Shown piece by piece: positions 35,744 through 45,016 of a stretch of DNA of 64,000 nucleotides. The notes beneath the pieces are model-generated. The model had not been told where the DNA came from and searched no databases. It saw only the letters and a list, made by a program, of their open reading frames with translations. Origin of the DNA: Croceicoccus sp. (GTDB lineage: Bacteria > Pseudomonadota > Alphaproteobacteria > Sphingomonadales > Sphingomonadaceae); contig NZMY01000034.1 of the NCBI GenBank assembly GCA_002694745.1, positions 92,462 through 156,461 of the forward strand. Direction: 5' to 3'. Each line of letters starts with the position of its first letter. The first letter of the stretch is position 1. The position numbers were made by a program, and so were the translations under genes.

Positions 35744-36691
35744 TCAGGCCGCAGGCGGGTCGCCGCCTGCGAGGAAGTGCAGCAGGGCGCGGTCGTATTC
35801 GTCGATCTCGCCATTCGCCTCGACCTGCGCGTCGAGCCATGATTGTTCGCTGGCGGTGATATCCGCCTCGGCCGCGATCCGTGCGTCGAGGTCGGGCGTG
35901 TCCGCCTGCTTGCGCCCGAACACAATGCCCGCGCTATTCGGCACGGCCTTCACCATCCGCGCCATGAAACGGCCCACGCCGCTGTCGGTGTCGGTCATGA
36001 AACGGTCGAGTTCGGCGGCGCGGTCGCGGGTGATCTGCGCGTTCGGCGACGACCAGCCCTGAAGATAATTGCCCACGCCTTGCACGAACAGGCGTTTCCA
36101 CCCGCGCGCATTGAGTGCGCCCAGCGTCGCGTCCTTGATGCGGAACAGCAATTCGGCTTCGCGCTGGCTGATCGCGGCGGGGCGGTCGCTGGCTTGTCCG
36201 AACAACACGCGGCGCAGCAGCGCGACTTCCGCCTCGCTGACATGGGTGTCGGACAATTCGCCGCCGTCCCGCGTCGGACCCGTTCCGGTCAGCACTTCGC
36301 GTTCGATCTGTTCGAGGACGAAGCTCTTGAGCGTTTCGGGCACGTTGCTCGCGCGCTCGATCATGCGGACCAGCAGTTCGAGTTCGGCCATCGAATCGAT
36401 CCGCCCATCCCGCGTGACCTGTGCGATCAGCCAGTCGGCCTGATCCTCGGCCATATAGCCGCGCGGTTCCTGCCGGTTCAGCAGGAATTCGCCCAGCGCC
36501 TCGACGAAGAAGTCGGTCCAGGCCGCGCTTCGTTCACCAAGCGCATGATTGATCGCGAAAATCGATTCCGCCTCTTGCGGCGAGATCGTGCCGTCGCACC
36601 AGCCATTGCGCCGCAGATCGAGCAATTCGGCGTCGGTGATGATGCCGTCGCGCGCGGCCTGCGCGGCGATGTCCTGAAAGCTGATCGTCAT
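35744..36691 (-). CDS. Hypothetical protein with repeated DGxI helix-turn motifs
   Basis: A 315-aa soluble helical protein. Four short segments share the pattern DG-x-I followed by an acidic helix: 'ARDGIITDAELLDL', 'CDGTISPQEAESIF', 'TRDGRIDSMAELELL' and 'ANGEIDEYDRALLHFL'. These look like EF-hand-like or TerB-like half-units, suggesting calcium or metal binding, but no full EF-hand loop is evident in each. It is not a recognised Suf partner; the orientation is convergent to sufA. An 8-bp inverted repeat, GCAGGCGG/CCGCCTGC (35751-35770), lies in its 3' end. Confidence 0.65.
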   Translation of the reverse strand: MTISFQDIAAQAARDGIITDAELLDLRRNGWCDGTISPQEAESIFAINHALGERSAAWTDFFVEALGEFLLNRQEPRGYMAEDQADWLIAQVTRDGRIDSMAELELLVRMIERASNVPETLKSFVLEQIEREVLTGTGPTRDGGELSDTHVSEAEVALLRRVLFGQASDRPAAISQREAELLFRIKDATLGALNARGWKRLFVQGVGNYLQGWSSPNAQITRDRAAELDRFMTDTDSGVGRFMARMVKAVPNSAGIVFGRKQADTPDLDARIAAEADITASEQSWLDAQVEANGEIDEYDRALLHFLAGGDPPAA

Positions 36692-36756
36692 GAATCCTGC
36701 CAAGGCCCCCGGTTGGTCTATGGGGTCCTGTATGGCTTGGCACGGTTAAGACGGGG

Positions 36757-37179
36757 TTAGCGGCGCTTTGTCGCCGCGACGCAGGCGGCGCGGTCGACGT
36801 CCTGCCCGTCGCTGCGCCGTGCCTCGATCCATGTCGCGGTTTCGGTCGCGCCCGGCCGCTGCGGATAGAGGAACACGTCGAGGATGCAACGCGTGCCCGC
36901 GAACTGCATCTTGCGCGCATCCGCCTCCCACACGTCGAGGCGGGGCGTGCCGAACTGGCGGATCAGCGCGTCGGCATCGGCGCCGATCACGCCCTCCAGG
37001 CCCGGGCCACTCATCACCCTTGCGCTGCGAAAGCTGGTCGCGGGCGTGGCGGGGGCCTGCTGCGGGGGAATGGGCTGCGTCGTCGCGGGGCGGGCGGGGC
37101 GCGCCTGCTTGACCGAGGGGGCGCAGGCGGCAAGCGCGGGCACGAGTGCCAGCGCGGCGATTAAATTACGTGGCATCAT
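36757..37179 (-). CDS. Small periplasmic lipoprotein, function unknown
   Basis: A 140-aa lipoprotein precursor: signal 'MMPRNLIAALALVPALAACAPS' with lipobox LAAC, a Pro/Ala/Gln linker, and a folded C-terminal part (about 65-135) 'LEGVIGADADALIRQFGTPRLDVWEADARKM' followed by 'CILDVFLYP'. The pattern resembles SmpA/BamE-like small domains ('GxpxxdvweG'), but this is not certain. It overlaps the 3' end of the EI24 gene by 14 bases on the same strand, indicating cotranscription. Confidence 0.72.
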   Translation of the reverse strand: MMPRNLIAALALVPALAACAPSVKQARPARPATTQPIPPQQAPATPATSFRSARVMSGPGLEGVIGADADALIRQFGTPRLDVWEADARKMQFAGTRCILDVFLYPQRPGATETATWIEARRSDGQDVDRAACVAATKRR

Positions 37180-37933
37180 GGCCGTGTGCGGTTTTCCCGG
37201 CTCTGCGCGCGGCGGCGCGGTGGACAAGGTGGGTTGCGGCTGCCGCGCCGAGGAAAGGCGCCAGCAGGTTCGCGACCGGAATGGCGAGCAGCCCTACCAC
37301 CGCCAGTCCCAGCAGGAAACGGGTGGATGCGCCCAATGGTGCAAGTCCTCCGCCCTTTTGATGGCGTGCCCAGACCATGTCCTGCAATTCGCGGCCCAGC
37401 AGGAAGGCGTTGACGGTGATGAACACGATGGCGGTGCCGACGCCGGTAACCGCCAGTGCCAGCGCGACCGGCAGCGCCAGCGCGTTGAACGCCAGCGCGC
37501 GCGCCGCGCCTTTCAGCGCCATGCCGATTTCTTCGCCCAGCGGGATGTCGCGCGGCCTGAAGGCGGGATAATGCCGTTCCTCGACCGCCGAAACGATCTC
37601 GTCCGCATAGAAATTGAGCACCGCCATCGCGACGATGCGCCACGCGAGCCATGCGCACAGCACCGCGGCGATCACCGCGATCAGCTGGCCCAATCCCGCG
37701 ATCCACGCGTTTTGCGTGCCCGCCAGCCATTCGATCCCGGCGTCGAACGCGGCGAACCCGCCCCAGAACACCAGCGCCAGCAGCACTAGCGACACCAGCG
37801 CGCTTTTCACCAGCACGCGGATCACGCGCCGGTCCGCCATCTGCGCCGCGCCCAGCGCGAACGCGCCGGGAATCGACAGCGTTTGCAGCGCGTGGCCTGT
37901 CAAACGGGATTGGCTATCGGATGGAACCTGCAT
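37166..37933 (-). CDS. EI24/CysZ-like membrane protein
   Basis: A 255-aa polytopic protein with about four long hydrophobic segments. 'GAFALGAAQMADRRVIRVLVKSALVSLVLLALV' begins the EI24 domain. 'FYADEIVSAVEERHYP', 'LGEEIGMALKGAARALAFN' and 'VNAFLLGRELQDMVWARH' match the family. The Cys-Z branch transports sulfate, but no cys genes are adjacent, so the substrate is open. The ATG at 37933 is chosen; upstream codons to 38155 are not homologous. Confidence 0.8.
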   Translation of the reverse strand: MQVPSDSQSRLTGHALQTLSIPGAFALGAAQMADRRVIRVLVKSALVSLVLLALVFWGGFAAFDAGIEWLAGTQNAWIAGLGQLIAVIAAVLCAWLAWRIVAMAVLNFYADEIVSAVEERHYPAFRPRDIPLGEEIGMALKGAARALAFNALALPVALALAVTGVGTAIVFITVNAFLLGRELQDMVWARHQKGGGLAPLGASTRFLLGLAVVGLLAIPVANLLAPFLGAAAATHLVHRAAARRAGKTAHGHDAT

Positions 37934-38054
37934 GGGCCGAAAGGGTAGATGGCCTGAAGGGCTTGCTGTCAACGACTTCCGCCGATAGCCAAGCCGCCAT
38001 CCACGATCCCCGGTTGCCGCCGTCGCGCGCACCGCCTCTTCTCTAAGGACAAAC

Positions 38055-39050
38055 ATGACCCAGCCCCGCTTCGACGTACTCGCCATCGGCAATGCGATCG
38101 TGGACGTGATCGCCAGCTGCGATGACGGATTTCTTGCCGAACATGCCTTGGACAAGGGCGCGATGCGGCTGGTCGATACGGCGGAGGCCGAGGCGCTCTA
38201 TGCGAACATGGGTCCGGGGCGCGAGGTTTCGGGCGGGTCGGCGGGCAATACCTGCGCGGGGCTTGCCGCACTGGGCAGCCGCTGCGCCTTCATCGGGCAG
38301 GTGGCGAACGACCAGCTGGGCAGTGTGTTCGCGCATGATATCCGCTCGGCCGGGATCTATTACGCCACCCCGCCGCGCGAGGGTGAGCCGCCGAGCGCGC
38401 GCTGCCTGGTGCTGGTGACGCCTGACGGGCAGCGCACGATGAACACCTTCCTCGGCGCGTCGCAATATCTGTCGGCGGCGGCGATCGATCCCGAACTGGT
38501 GGCCAATGCGGCGGTGCTCTACCTCGAAGGCTATCTATGGGATCCGGACGAGCCGCGCACCGCGATGCAGGGCGCGATCGAATGCGCGCGCGAAGCGGGG
38601 CGCGAGGTGGCGTTCACCCTGTCCGACGTGTTTCTGATGGACCGGCATGGCAGCGATTTCCGCGCGATGATCGAGAAGGGCGAGATCGACATATTGTTCG
38701 CCAACGAAGGCGAGGCGATGGCACTGACCGGCACGGACGATCTGGAGAAGGCGATCGATTGGCTGGCGCCCAAGGTGCCGGTGCTGGTCGTGACGCGCAG
38801 CGAAAAGGGCGCGCTGGCGATCCGCGGCGACGAGCGCATCGAAGTGCCTGCCGAGCCGGTCGACGAGGTCGTCGACACCACCGGCGCGGGCGACAGCTTT
38901 GCCGCGGGTTTCCTCCACGGCCATGTGCAGGGCAAGAGCCTGAAGGACTGCCTGACGCTGGGCGCGGTCGCGGCGGCCGAGATCATCAGCCACTATGGCG
39001 CGCGGCCCGAGGCGAATCTTTCGGAACTGGCGAAGAAGCGGGTGGGCTGA
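38055..39050 (+). CDS. Adenosine kinase, PfkB family
   Basis: A 331-aa ribokinase-fold sugar/nucleoside kinase. The N-terminal 'FDVLAIGNAIVDVIAS' and 'VSGGSAGNTCAGLAALGSRCAFIGQVANDQLG' are PfkB signature 1. The C-terminal 'EVVDTTGAGDSFAAGFLHGHVQGKS' carries the anion hole and catalytic Asp (signature 2). Overall similarity is to the bacterial adenosine-kinase group, which makes AMP from adenosine; ribokinase or fructokinase specificity cannot be excluded. Confidence 0.85.
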   Translation: MTQPRFDVLAIGNAIVDVIASCDDGFLAEHALDKGAMRLVDTAEAEALYANMGPGREVSGGSAGNTCAGLAALGSRCAFIGQVANDQLGSVFAHDIRSAGIYYATPPREGEPPSARCLVLVTPDGQRTMNTFLGASQYLSAAAIDPELVANAAVLYLEGYLWDPDEPRTAMQGAIECAREAGREVAFTLSDVFLMDRHGSDFRAMIEKGEIDILFANEGEAMALTGTDDLEKAIDWLAPKVPVLVVTRSEKGALAIRGDERIEVPAEPVDEVVDTTGAGDSFAAGFLHGHVQGKSLKDCLTLGAVAAAEIISHYGARPEANLSELAKKRVG

Positions 39051-39066
39051 GGGGTCAGACCCCCTC

Positions 39067-40356
39067 TCAGCCCTTCGCCTCGCGCGCGATTTCGCGCCAG
39101 CCGATGTCGCGGCGGCAGAAGCCTGTGGGGAAGTCGATGGCGTCCACCGCGCGATAGGCAGCGGCCTGTGCCTGCGTCACGTTCGCGCCGGTGGCGGTGA
39201 CGTTCAGCACGCGGCCCCCGTTTGCGACCAGCATTTCGCCGTCCATCTTCGTGCCGGCGTGAAAGACCTTTGCGCCGGTCGCTTCCGCCGCGTCCAGCCC
39301 GCGAATAGCGCCGCCCTTTTCGGGCGTGTCGGGATAGCCGCTCGCGGCCATCACCACGGTCAGCGCGGTTTCATGCGACAGGCGCGGCGGGCGCAGCGCG
39401 GACAGGCGATATTCCGCTGCCGCGAGCAGCAACTCGCCCAGATCGTCCTCCATCCGCATCATCAGCACCTGGCATTCGGGGTCACCGAAACGGCAGTTGT
39501 ATTCGATCAGCTTGGGGCCTTCCTTCGTCAGCATCAGCCCCGCGTAGAGAACGCCGCAATAGGGAGTGCCGCGGTTCGCCATGCCGTTTACGGTGGGGGC
39601 GATGATCTTCTCGATCACCTCGCCTTCCAGCAGGCCGGTCAGCACCGGCGCGGGGCTGTAGGCGCCCATGCCGCCGGTGTTGGGGCCGCTGTCGCCTTCG
39701 CCCACGCGCTTGTGGTCCTGCGCCGATCCGAAGGGGACGATGGTGCTGCCGTCGGTCAGCGCGAAGAAGCTCGCTTCCTCGCCGGTCAGGAATTCCTCGA
39801 TCACCACGCTGGCCCCGGCGCTGCCAAAGCGGCCGCCGAAGATGTCTTCCAGCGCCTCGCGCGCTTCATCCGTGCTTTCGGCGATGATCACGCCCTTGCC
39901 CGCGGCAAGGCCGTCGGCCTTGATGACGACGGGGATGGCAAAGCGGTCCAGCGCCGCCAGCGCATCGCCCAGGCTCTCGGCCTTGGCATAGGCGGCGGTG
40001 GGAATGTCCATCTCGTCGCACAGCGCCTTGGTGAAGGCCTTGGACCCTTCCAGTTGCGCTGCCGCTGCGCTGGGGCCGAACACCGCGATGCCGCTGCCGC
40101 GCAGATCGTCGGCAAGGCCCGCGACCAAGGGCGCTTCGGGGCCGACGACGACGAGGCCGATCTCGCGCTCTTCGCAAAAGCGCAGGACCTGTGCATGATC
40201 GGCGACATCCAGAGTGACGAGCGCGGCGCAATCGGCCATGCCGGGATTGCCCGGGGCGGCGAACAGATGGTCGCCGTTTTCCAGAAGCCGGGATTGCGCC
40301 AGCTTCCATGCCAGCGCATGTTCGCGCCCGCCCGAGCCGATCAAGAGGATATTCAT
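39067..40356 (-). CDS. purD: Phosphoribosylamine-glycine ligase
   Basis: A 429-aa ATP-grasp enzyme for step 2 of purine synthesis. Visible motifs are '[22 protein letters not shown]', '[16 protein letters not shown]', '[18 protein letters not shown]', '[18 protein letters not shown]', '[17 protein letters not shown]', '[26 protein letters not shown]' and '[18 protein letters not shown]'. Length and start agree with the family. Its start codon shares a base with the divergent xseA start. Confidence 0.96.
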   Translation of the reverse strand: MNILLIGSGGREHALAWKLAQSRLLENGDHLFAAPGNPGMADCAALVTLDVADHAQVLRFCEEREIGLVVVGPEAPLVAGLADDLRGSGIAVFGPSAAAAQLEGSKAFTKALCDEMDIPTAAYAKAESLGDALAALDRFAIPVVIKADGLAAGKGVIIAESTDEAREALEDIFGGRFGSAGASVVIEEFLTGEEASFFALTDGSTIVPFGSAQDHKRVGEGDSGPNTGGMGAYSPAPVLTGLLEGEVIEKIIAPTVNGMANRGTPYCGVLYAGLMLTKEGPKLIEYNCRFGDPECQVLMMRMEDDLGELLLAAAEYRLSALRPPRLSHETALTVVMAASGYPDTPEKGGAIRGLDAAEATGAKVFHAGTKMDGEMLVANGGRVLNVTATGANVTQAQAAAYRAVDAIDFPTGFCRRDIGWREIAREAKG

Positions 40357-41873
40357 TGCCGCGCAGTCCCTACGATAATTCCGCCGATAATTCGGGCCTT
40401 GGTGAAGAAGCGCCGCTCCTAGCGCGGCAGCGTCCGGGCGACAACGCCGAGCCGCTCACCGTGTCCGAAATCTCGAACGCGCTGAAGCGCACGGTCGAGG
40501 ACCGGTTCGGCCATGTGCGGCTGCGCGGCGAATTGTCGGGGGTCAAGCGCGCGGCGAGCGGGCATATGTATGCCTGCCTCAAGGACGACAATGCCGTGAT
40601 CGACGCGGTGATGTGGCGCGGCAATGCCCAGCGCCTGTCGTTCCGGCCCGAGGACGGGGTCGAGGTGGTCGCGACCGGCAAGATCACCACCTATCCGGGG
40701 CGCAGCAAGTACCAGATCGTCGTCGACTCGATGGAGATCGCGGGCGAGGGCGCGCTGCTGGCACTGCTTGAGAAGCTGAAGGCAAGGCTGGACGCCGAAG
40801 GACTGTTCGCGCCCGAACGCAAGCGGCGGCTGCCCTTCCTGCCGCAGGTGATCGGCGTGGTGACATCGCCCACCGGTTCGGTGATTCGCGACATCCTGCA
40901 CCGACTGGCGGACCGTTTTCCCAGCCGGGTGCTGGTGTGGCCGGTGATGGTGCAGGGCAAGGGCGCGGCAGAGCAGGTGGCGGCGGCGGTGCGCGGATTC
41001 GGCGCGATTCCGGCGGATGGTCCGGTTCCGCGCCCCGACGTGCTGATTGTCGCGCGCGGCGGCGGCTCGATCGAGGATTTGTGGGCCTTCAACGAGGAAG
41101 TGGCGGTGCGCGCCATCGCCGACAGTCCGATCCCCGTGATCTCGGCCGTGGGGCATGAGACCGATACGACATTGGCCGATTACGCCGCCGATTTGCGCGC
41201 GCCGACGCCGACCGCCGCGGCGGAACTGGCGGTGCCGGTGCGTGCGGAGCTGCTTAACATGCTGATGGAGCTGGGCCTGCGCAAGCGGCGCGGGGTGCAG
41301 CGGCCCGTGCTGCTGGCGCGTGAAAGGCTGGAGAACTGGAGCCAACGCCTGCCCGATCCGCGCGCCATCGTGGCCGAACGCGGGCAACGCATCGACGATC
41401 TGGGCGAGCGGCTGCGGCGCGGCCTCGCCACACGGGCGGCGCGGGCGCAGGGGCGCTTGTCCGAAGCGGGCGGTTTCCTGCGGCCTGCCGTGCTGACCCG
41501 CATGGTCGCGCAGGAGCGGCGGCGGCTGGCCTCCGCGCCCGACATGGGCGTGCTGGTATCGCGCATCCAGACGCGCCGGGCCGAGCAATTGTCGGCCACC
41601 GCGCGGCTGCTCAGCCAGCTCGACCCCTATGCACCGCTGGAGCGCGGCTATGCGGTGGTGACGGGCGCGCAGGGCGAAACGATCACCAGCCGCGCCGCCG
41701 CTTCGGCGCAGCCTGCGCTGACGCTGCGATTCGCCGATGGGAGCATCGATACCGTGCCTGCGGATGGGGCGGGAACGCCGCCAGTCCCGCGCGATCCGCC
41801 GCGCCGCAAGCGGCAGGATGAGGCGAAGGATGGCTCCGGCGACGCCAAACCGCGCCAGCAATCGTTGTTTTGA
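40356..41873 (+). CDS. xseA: Exodeoxyribonuclease VII large subunit
   Basis: A 505-aa XseA: N-terminal OB domain ('[31 protein letters not shown]', '[18 protein letters not shown]', '[29 protein letters not shown]'). The catalytic domain follows ('[24 protein letters not shown]', '[21 protein letters not shown]', '[31 protein letters not shown]'). The TTG at 40356 is chosen: AAGAGGA lies about eight bases upstream and the downstream residues are acidic and family-like. An ATG at 40308 would lie inside purD. The small subunit XseB is not in the window. Confidence 0.93.
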   Translation: MPRSPYDNSADNSGLGEEAPLLARQRPGDNAEPLTVSEISNALKRTVEDRFGHVRLRGELSGVKRAASGHMYACLKDDNAVIDAVMWRGNAQRLSFRPEDGVEVVATGKITTYPGRSKYQIVVDSMEIAGEGALLALLEKLKARLDAEGLFAPERKRRLPFLPQVIGVVTSPTGSVIRDILHRLADRFPSRVLVWPVMVQGKGAAEQVAAAVRGFGAIPADGPVPRPDVLIVARGGGSIEDLWAFNEEVAVRAIADSPIPVISAVGHETDTTLADYAADLRAPTPTAAAELAVPVRAELLNMLMELGLRKRRGVQRPVLLARERLENWSQRLPDPRAIVAERGQRIDDLGERLRRGLATRAARAQGRLSEAGGFLRPAVLTRMVAQERRRLASAPDMGVLVSRIQTRRAEQLSATARLLSQLDPYAPLERGYAVVTGAQGETITSRAAASAQPALTLRFADGSIDTVPADGAGTPPVPRDPPRRKRQDEAKDGSGDAKPRQQSLF

Positions 41874-41899
41874 CCGGCGATGATCGCTAACTAGGGCGC

Positions 41900-42103
41900 A
41901 TGCTGATGAATTCCTCGACCGGACCTGCCAAGCTTCTCTACGGACCGAACGGCTTTCGCCAGATGACGGCGGGCGACCATGTCGTCTGCGCGGTCACGGG
42001 TGCGCCGATCCCGCTCGACATGCTGCGTTACTGGAGCGTGGAGCGGCAGGAACCCTATGCCACTGCCGAGATCGCGACCCAGCGCCTGCTTGCTGGCGCA
42101 TGA
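41900..42103 (+). CDS. DUF2093 domain protein
   Basis: A 67-aa protein with the DUF2093 pattern 'AKLLYGPNGFRQMTAGDHVVCAVTGAPIPLDMLRYWSVERQEPY', including the conserved Cys and the 'LRYWSV' strand. The function is unknown; the compact Cys-containing fold resembles a short zinc-ribbon remnant. ATG 41906 is an alternative start. Its stop overlaps the peptidase start by four bases. Confidence 0.83.
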   Translation: MLMNSSTGPAKLLYGPNGFRQMTAGDHVVCAVTGAPIPLDMLRYWSVERQEPYATAEIATQRLLAGA

Positions 42104-43035
42104 GATGGCTTGCCCCGGCATCGCTTGCGGTGCTCGCCTCGGCCTGCGCCGTCGTGCCGCCTTCGGGTGATCCGCAGGCCGAGCGTTCTCCGCAGCCTGC
42201 CAGCCAGCCCGCTGCGGCTGCTGCGCCGGCGCCCGTTGCAACTCCGGCTCCGAGCCCGACCCCTGCGGCCTTGCCGCCCGCGCGTTTCGTGTATTCGGGT
42301 GAGCTGACTCAAGGCGGCTGGGTCCGCGGAACCGCGCCAATCGGGACGACCGCGCTGACGCTGGATGGAGAGCCGGTTCAGATGGCTGCGGACGGATCGT
42401 TCCTGGCGGCGTTCGACCGCGATGCGGGGGGCACCGCGACACTGGCCGCGACGCGCAGCGACGGGACGACGGCGACGCAGCTGCTGACCATATCGCCGCG
42501 CGACTGGCAGATCGAGCATATCAATGCCGCGCGCCGCACCGGCGGGCCGAGCGAAAGCTTCATGCAGCGCCGCCGTCCCGAGCTTGAGCGGATCTATGGC
42601 GCGCGCGCGATGGAAACCGGCGCCGAGGGCTGGCGGCAGGATTTCATCTGGCCGGTCAGGGGCCGCATCTCGGGACGCTTTGGATCGCAGCGGATATATC
42701 GCGGCGAACCGGGGAGCTATCACACCGGGCTGGACATAGCACCGGGGGCGGGCACGCCTTATGTCGCGCCTGCCGACGGGGTGGTGGTGCTGGCGGCGGA
42801 CGATTTCTCGCTCGAAGGTAATCTGCTGATCATCGACCATGGCAACGGCCTCAACAGCGCGTTCCTGCATTCGCAGCGGCTGGACGTGAAACAGGGCGAC
42901 CGGGTGACGCAGGGGCAGCAACTGGGCCTGATCGGGTCGAGTGGGCGCGCGACGGGTCCGCATCTGCACTGGAGCCTGATGTGGGGCAAGGCGCGGCTGG
43001 ACCCGCTGCTGTTCGTCGCGCCGGGAGATGGCTGA
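42100..43035 (+). CDS. M23 (LytM-type) envelope metallopeptidase
   Basis: A 311-aa exported protein with a lipoprotein-like signal ('MRWLAPASLAVLASACAV'), an Ala/Pro linker to about residue 60, a beta-rich middle and a C-terminal M23 domain (about 195-308). The zinc site is complete: H and D of 'YHTGLDIAPGAGTPY' and the H-L-H of 'GPHLHWSLMWG', with the 'IIDHGNGLNSAFLHSQ' His between. It should cleave peptidoglycan cross-bridges in the periplasm, or activate amidases. It overlaps both neighbours and probably belongs to an xseA-DUF2093-M23-esterase transcript. Confidence 0.9.
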   Translation: MRWLAPASLAVLASACAVVPPSGDPQAERSPQPASQPAAAAAPAPVATPAPSPTPAALPPARFVYSGELTQGGWVRGTAPIGTTALTLDGEPVQMAADGSFLAAFDRDAGGTATLAATRSDGTTATQLLTISPRDWQIEHINAARRTGGPSESFMQRRRPELERIYGARAMETGAEGWRQDFIWPVRGRISGRFGSQRIYRGEPGSYHTGLDIAPGAGTPYVAPADGVVVLAADDFSLEGNLLIIDHGNGLNSAFLHSQRLDVKQGDRVTQGQQLGLIGSSGRATGPHLHWSLMWGKARLDPLLFVAPGDG

Positions 43036-44035
43036 ACGCGGGCGCGCGGTCCTGCGCCGGGGCATCCGGCTTGCGCTGGTGCTGATCCTTGCCGGGCTGA
43101 CCTTTCTGATGACCTGGGTCCGCGATCCGGTGCCCGAGGATGACGATATTCCCCTTTCGGTGAGCGCGGTGCCCATCGCGATCGACGAGGCGACGCGCCG
43201 AGGGCTGATGCCTTTCGTGCCGGTGGCGGCGTGGACGTTGGAGGGCACGAGCCGCCAGTTTCGCGGGCTGTCCGACGTTGCGGCGTTGCCGGATGGCCGA
43301 TTGCTGTTCGTGACCGACAGGGGGCGGCGCATCGCCATGCCGCCGCCCGGCCGGACGGGGCCCACCGCGATGCGCCCGATCCGCATCAGGGACCGTCCGC
43401 CGCACGGGCAGGTCGACAGCGAATCGCTGGCTTTCGATCCGGTGACGCGCGAAAGCTGGGTGGGGGCGGAGACGATCAACCGCATCGGCCATTACAGCGC
43501 GGGCGGCAATTACCGGGGATCGGTGGTGCCGCCCGAGATGGCGGGCTGGCGCAACAATACGGGGGCGGAGGCGATGGCTCTGCTGGACGATGGCCGCTTC
43601 GTGGTCATCGGCGAGGGGCGCAGCAAGGGCCGCGACCGAAGCTTTCCCGTGGTGGTCTTTCCGCGCTCGCCCGAAGAGGGCCTGCGGGGCAGCCTGTCGC
43701 ATCTGGCGATGCCGGGCGATTACCGGCCCACGGGGATGACCCAATTGCCCGATGGGCGCGTGCTGATCGTGGGGCGTGCCGTCAGCCCGATCCTGCGCTT
43801 TCGCGCGATCATCGCCATCGCCGATCCGGCCGGACTGAAACCGGCGGGGCTGTGGCGCGCAAGGACGCTGGCCGGGATTTCCGGCGGTCCCTTGGCGGAT
43901 AATTACGAGGGGATTGCCAGCGAGAAGGCACCCGGCGGGCGCCTGACGATCTGGCTGATATCCGACAATAACGAGGCCGAATGGCTTCAGTCGACCAAGC
44001 TTGTCAGGCTGGAGGTGGATCCCGCCGCGCTATAG
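43028..44035 (+). CDS. Esterase-like activity of phytase domain protein, membrane anchored
   Basis: A 335-aa protein with an N-terminal membrane segment (about residues 14-33) and a beta-propeller-like body: 'FRGLSDVAALPDGRLLFVTDRGRR', 'ESLAFDPVTRESWVGAETINRIGHY', 'NNTGAEAMALLDDGRFVVIGEG', 'YRPTGMTQLPDGRVLIVGRA' and 'NYEGIASEKAPGGRLTIWLISDNNE'. This repeated 'EG/AL..dGr' pattern fits the esterase-like phytase-domain family (PF13449). Enzymatic activity is not proven. A 10-bp inverted repeat straddles its stop. Confidence 0.8.
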   Translation: MAERGRAVLRRGIRLALVLILAGLTFLMTWVRDPVPEDDDIPLSVSAVPIAIDEATRRGLMPFVPVAAWTLEGTSRQFRGLSDVAALPDGRLLFVTDRGRRIAMPPPGRTGPTAMRPIRIRDRPPHGQVDSESLAFDPVTRESWVGAETINRIGHYSAGGNYRGSVVPPEMAGWRNNTGAEAMALLDDGRFVVIGEGRSKGRDRSFPVVVFPRSPEEGLRGSLSHLAMPGDYRPTGMTQLPDGRVLIVGRAVSPILRFRAIIAIADPAGLKPAGLWRARTLAGISGGPLADNYEGIASEKAPGGRLTIWLISDNNEAEWLQSTKLVRLEVDPAAL

Positions 44036-44050
44036 CGACAGGCGGGATCC
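44017..44050 (+). terminator. Perfect 10-bp hairpin across the stop of the phytase-like gene
   Basis: GGATCCCGCC (44017-44026) and GGCGGGATCC (44041-44050), loop 14, with the stop codon inside the loop. No T run follows, so it may terminate weakly or protect the mRNA end. It also lies just beyond the rpmB stop on the other strand. Confidence 0.45.
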
Positions 44051-44071
44051 GCGTCTCCGGTCCGAAAGGCC

Positions 44072-44350
44072 TCAGGCGGCCTTGATCAGCTCGCGCTTGA
44101 CCTTGCGGGCGCGGGTCGAGAGCTTTTCGTCGTTGGTCTTGAGCAGCCAGTTGTCGAGGCCGCCATTATGCTCGACCGAACGCAGGCCCTGCGTCGAAAC
44201 GCGGAACTTGAAGCTGCGCTCCAGCTTCTCGCTCATCAGCGTGACGTTCTGCAGGTTGGGCAGAAAGACGCGCTTGGTCTTGTTGTTGGCGTGGCTCACA
44301 TTGTGGCCGATCTGGCGACCCTTGCCGGTCAGTTCGCAGATGCGCGACAT
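44072..44350 (-). CDS. rpmB: 50S ribosomal protein L28
   Basis: A 92-aa L28 of the alphaproteobacterial length: '[38 protein letters not shown]', '[24 protein letters not shown]'. The family cysteine zinc pair is reduced to a single Cys. Monocistronic on the minus strand. Confidence 0.96.
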   Translation of the reverse strand: MSRICELTGKGRQIGHNVSHANNKTKRVFLPNLQNVTLMSEKLERSFKFRVSTQGLRSVEHNGGLDNWLLKTNDEKLSTRARKVKRELIKAA

Positions 44351-44551
44351 GGCTTACAACTCGCTTTCAAAGAATCCGGTGATACCGGCGCGCCCGCGAA
44401 ACGGGCAATTTGCCGGGAAAGCGGCGCGCATAGCGGCCATCAGGCGAATCGTCAAGCAATCGCCCGATGACATTCCGCAAGGCCGCACGCTGATCGGCGC
44501 TTTCGCTGCTGCCATTGCCCGCTTGCGCCGATTCGGGCAAGTCCGCTGGCG

Positions 44552-45007
44552 ATGAAGAGATGGCCGCTTCCCGAACCGATGGCGCTGGCGCTGAAGGCCG
44601 CGCGCGATGCGCGTGACGCGGGCGAGGTGCCCGTGGGCGCGGTGGTGGTGAAGGACGGCGAGGTTGTCGCGGCCGCGCATAACGCCCCGCGCGCGCTGCA
44701 CGACCCGACCGCCCATGCCGAGATGCTGGCGATTCGCGAGGCCGCGAAGGCCTTGGGCGATGAACGACTGGCGGGCTGCGATCTCTATGTCACGCTGGAG
44801 CCTTGCCCGATGTGCGCGGGGGCGATCCAGCATGCGCGGATCGCGCGCGTCTATTACGGCGCCGCCGATCCCAAGGGCGGCGCGGTAGAGCACGGCCCGC
44901 GCCTGTTCGACCGGGCGGGCAGCCTGCACCGGCCCGAGGTCTATGGCGGCATCGGCGAAGCGGAAGCAGCGGAATTGCTGCGCGGGTTCTTTGCCGAGCG
45001 GCGTTGA
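44552..45007 (+). CDS. tadA: tRNA-specific adenosine deaminase
   Basis: A 151-aa CDA-fold deaminase that converts A34 to inosine in tRNA-Arg(ACG). The zinc site is complete: 'DPTAHAEMLAIREA' (His and catalytic Glu) and 'LEPCPMCAGAIQHARI' (two Cys). 'DPKGGAVEHGPRLFD' is also family-typical. Nucleoside deaminases share the fold, but the length and motif fit TadA. Confidence 0.9.
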   Translation: MKRWPLPEPMALALKAARDARDAGEVPVGAVVVKDGEVVAAAHNAPRALHDPTAHAEMLAIREAAKALGDERLAGCDLYVTLEPCPMCAGAIQHARIARVYYGAADPKGGAVEHGPRLFDRAGSLHRPEVYGGIGEAEAAELLRGFFAERR

Positions 45008-45016
45008 GGCGGCGAA

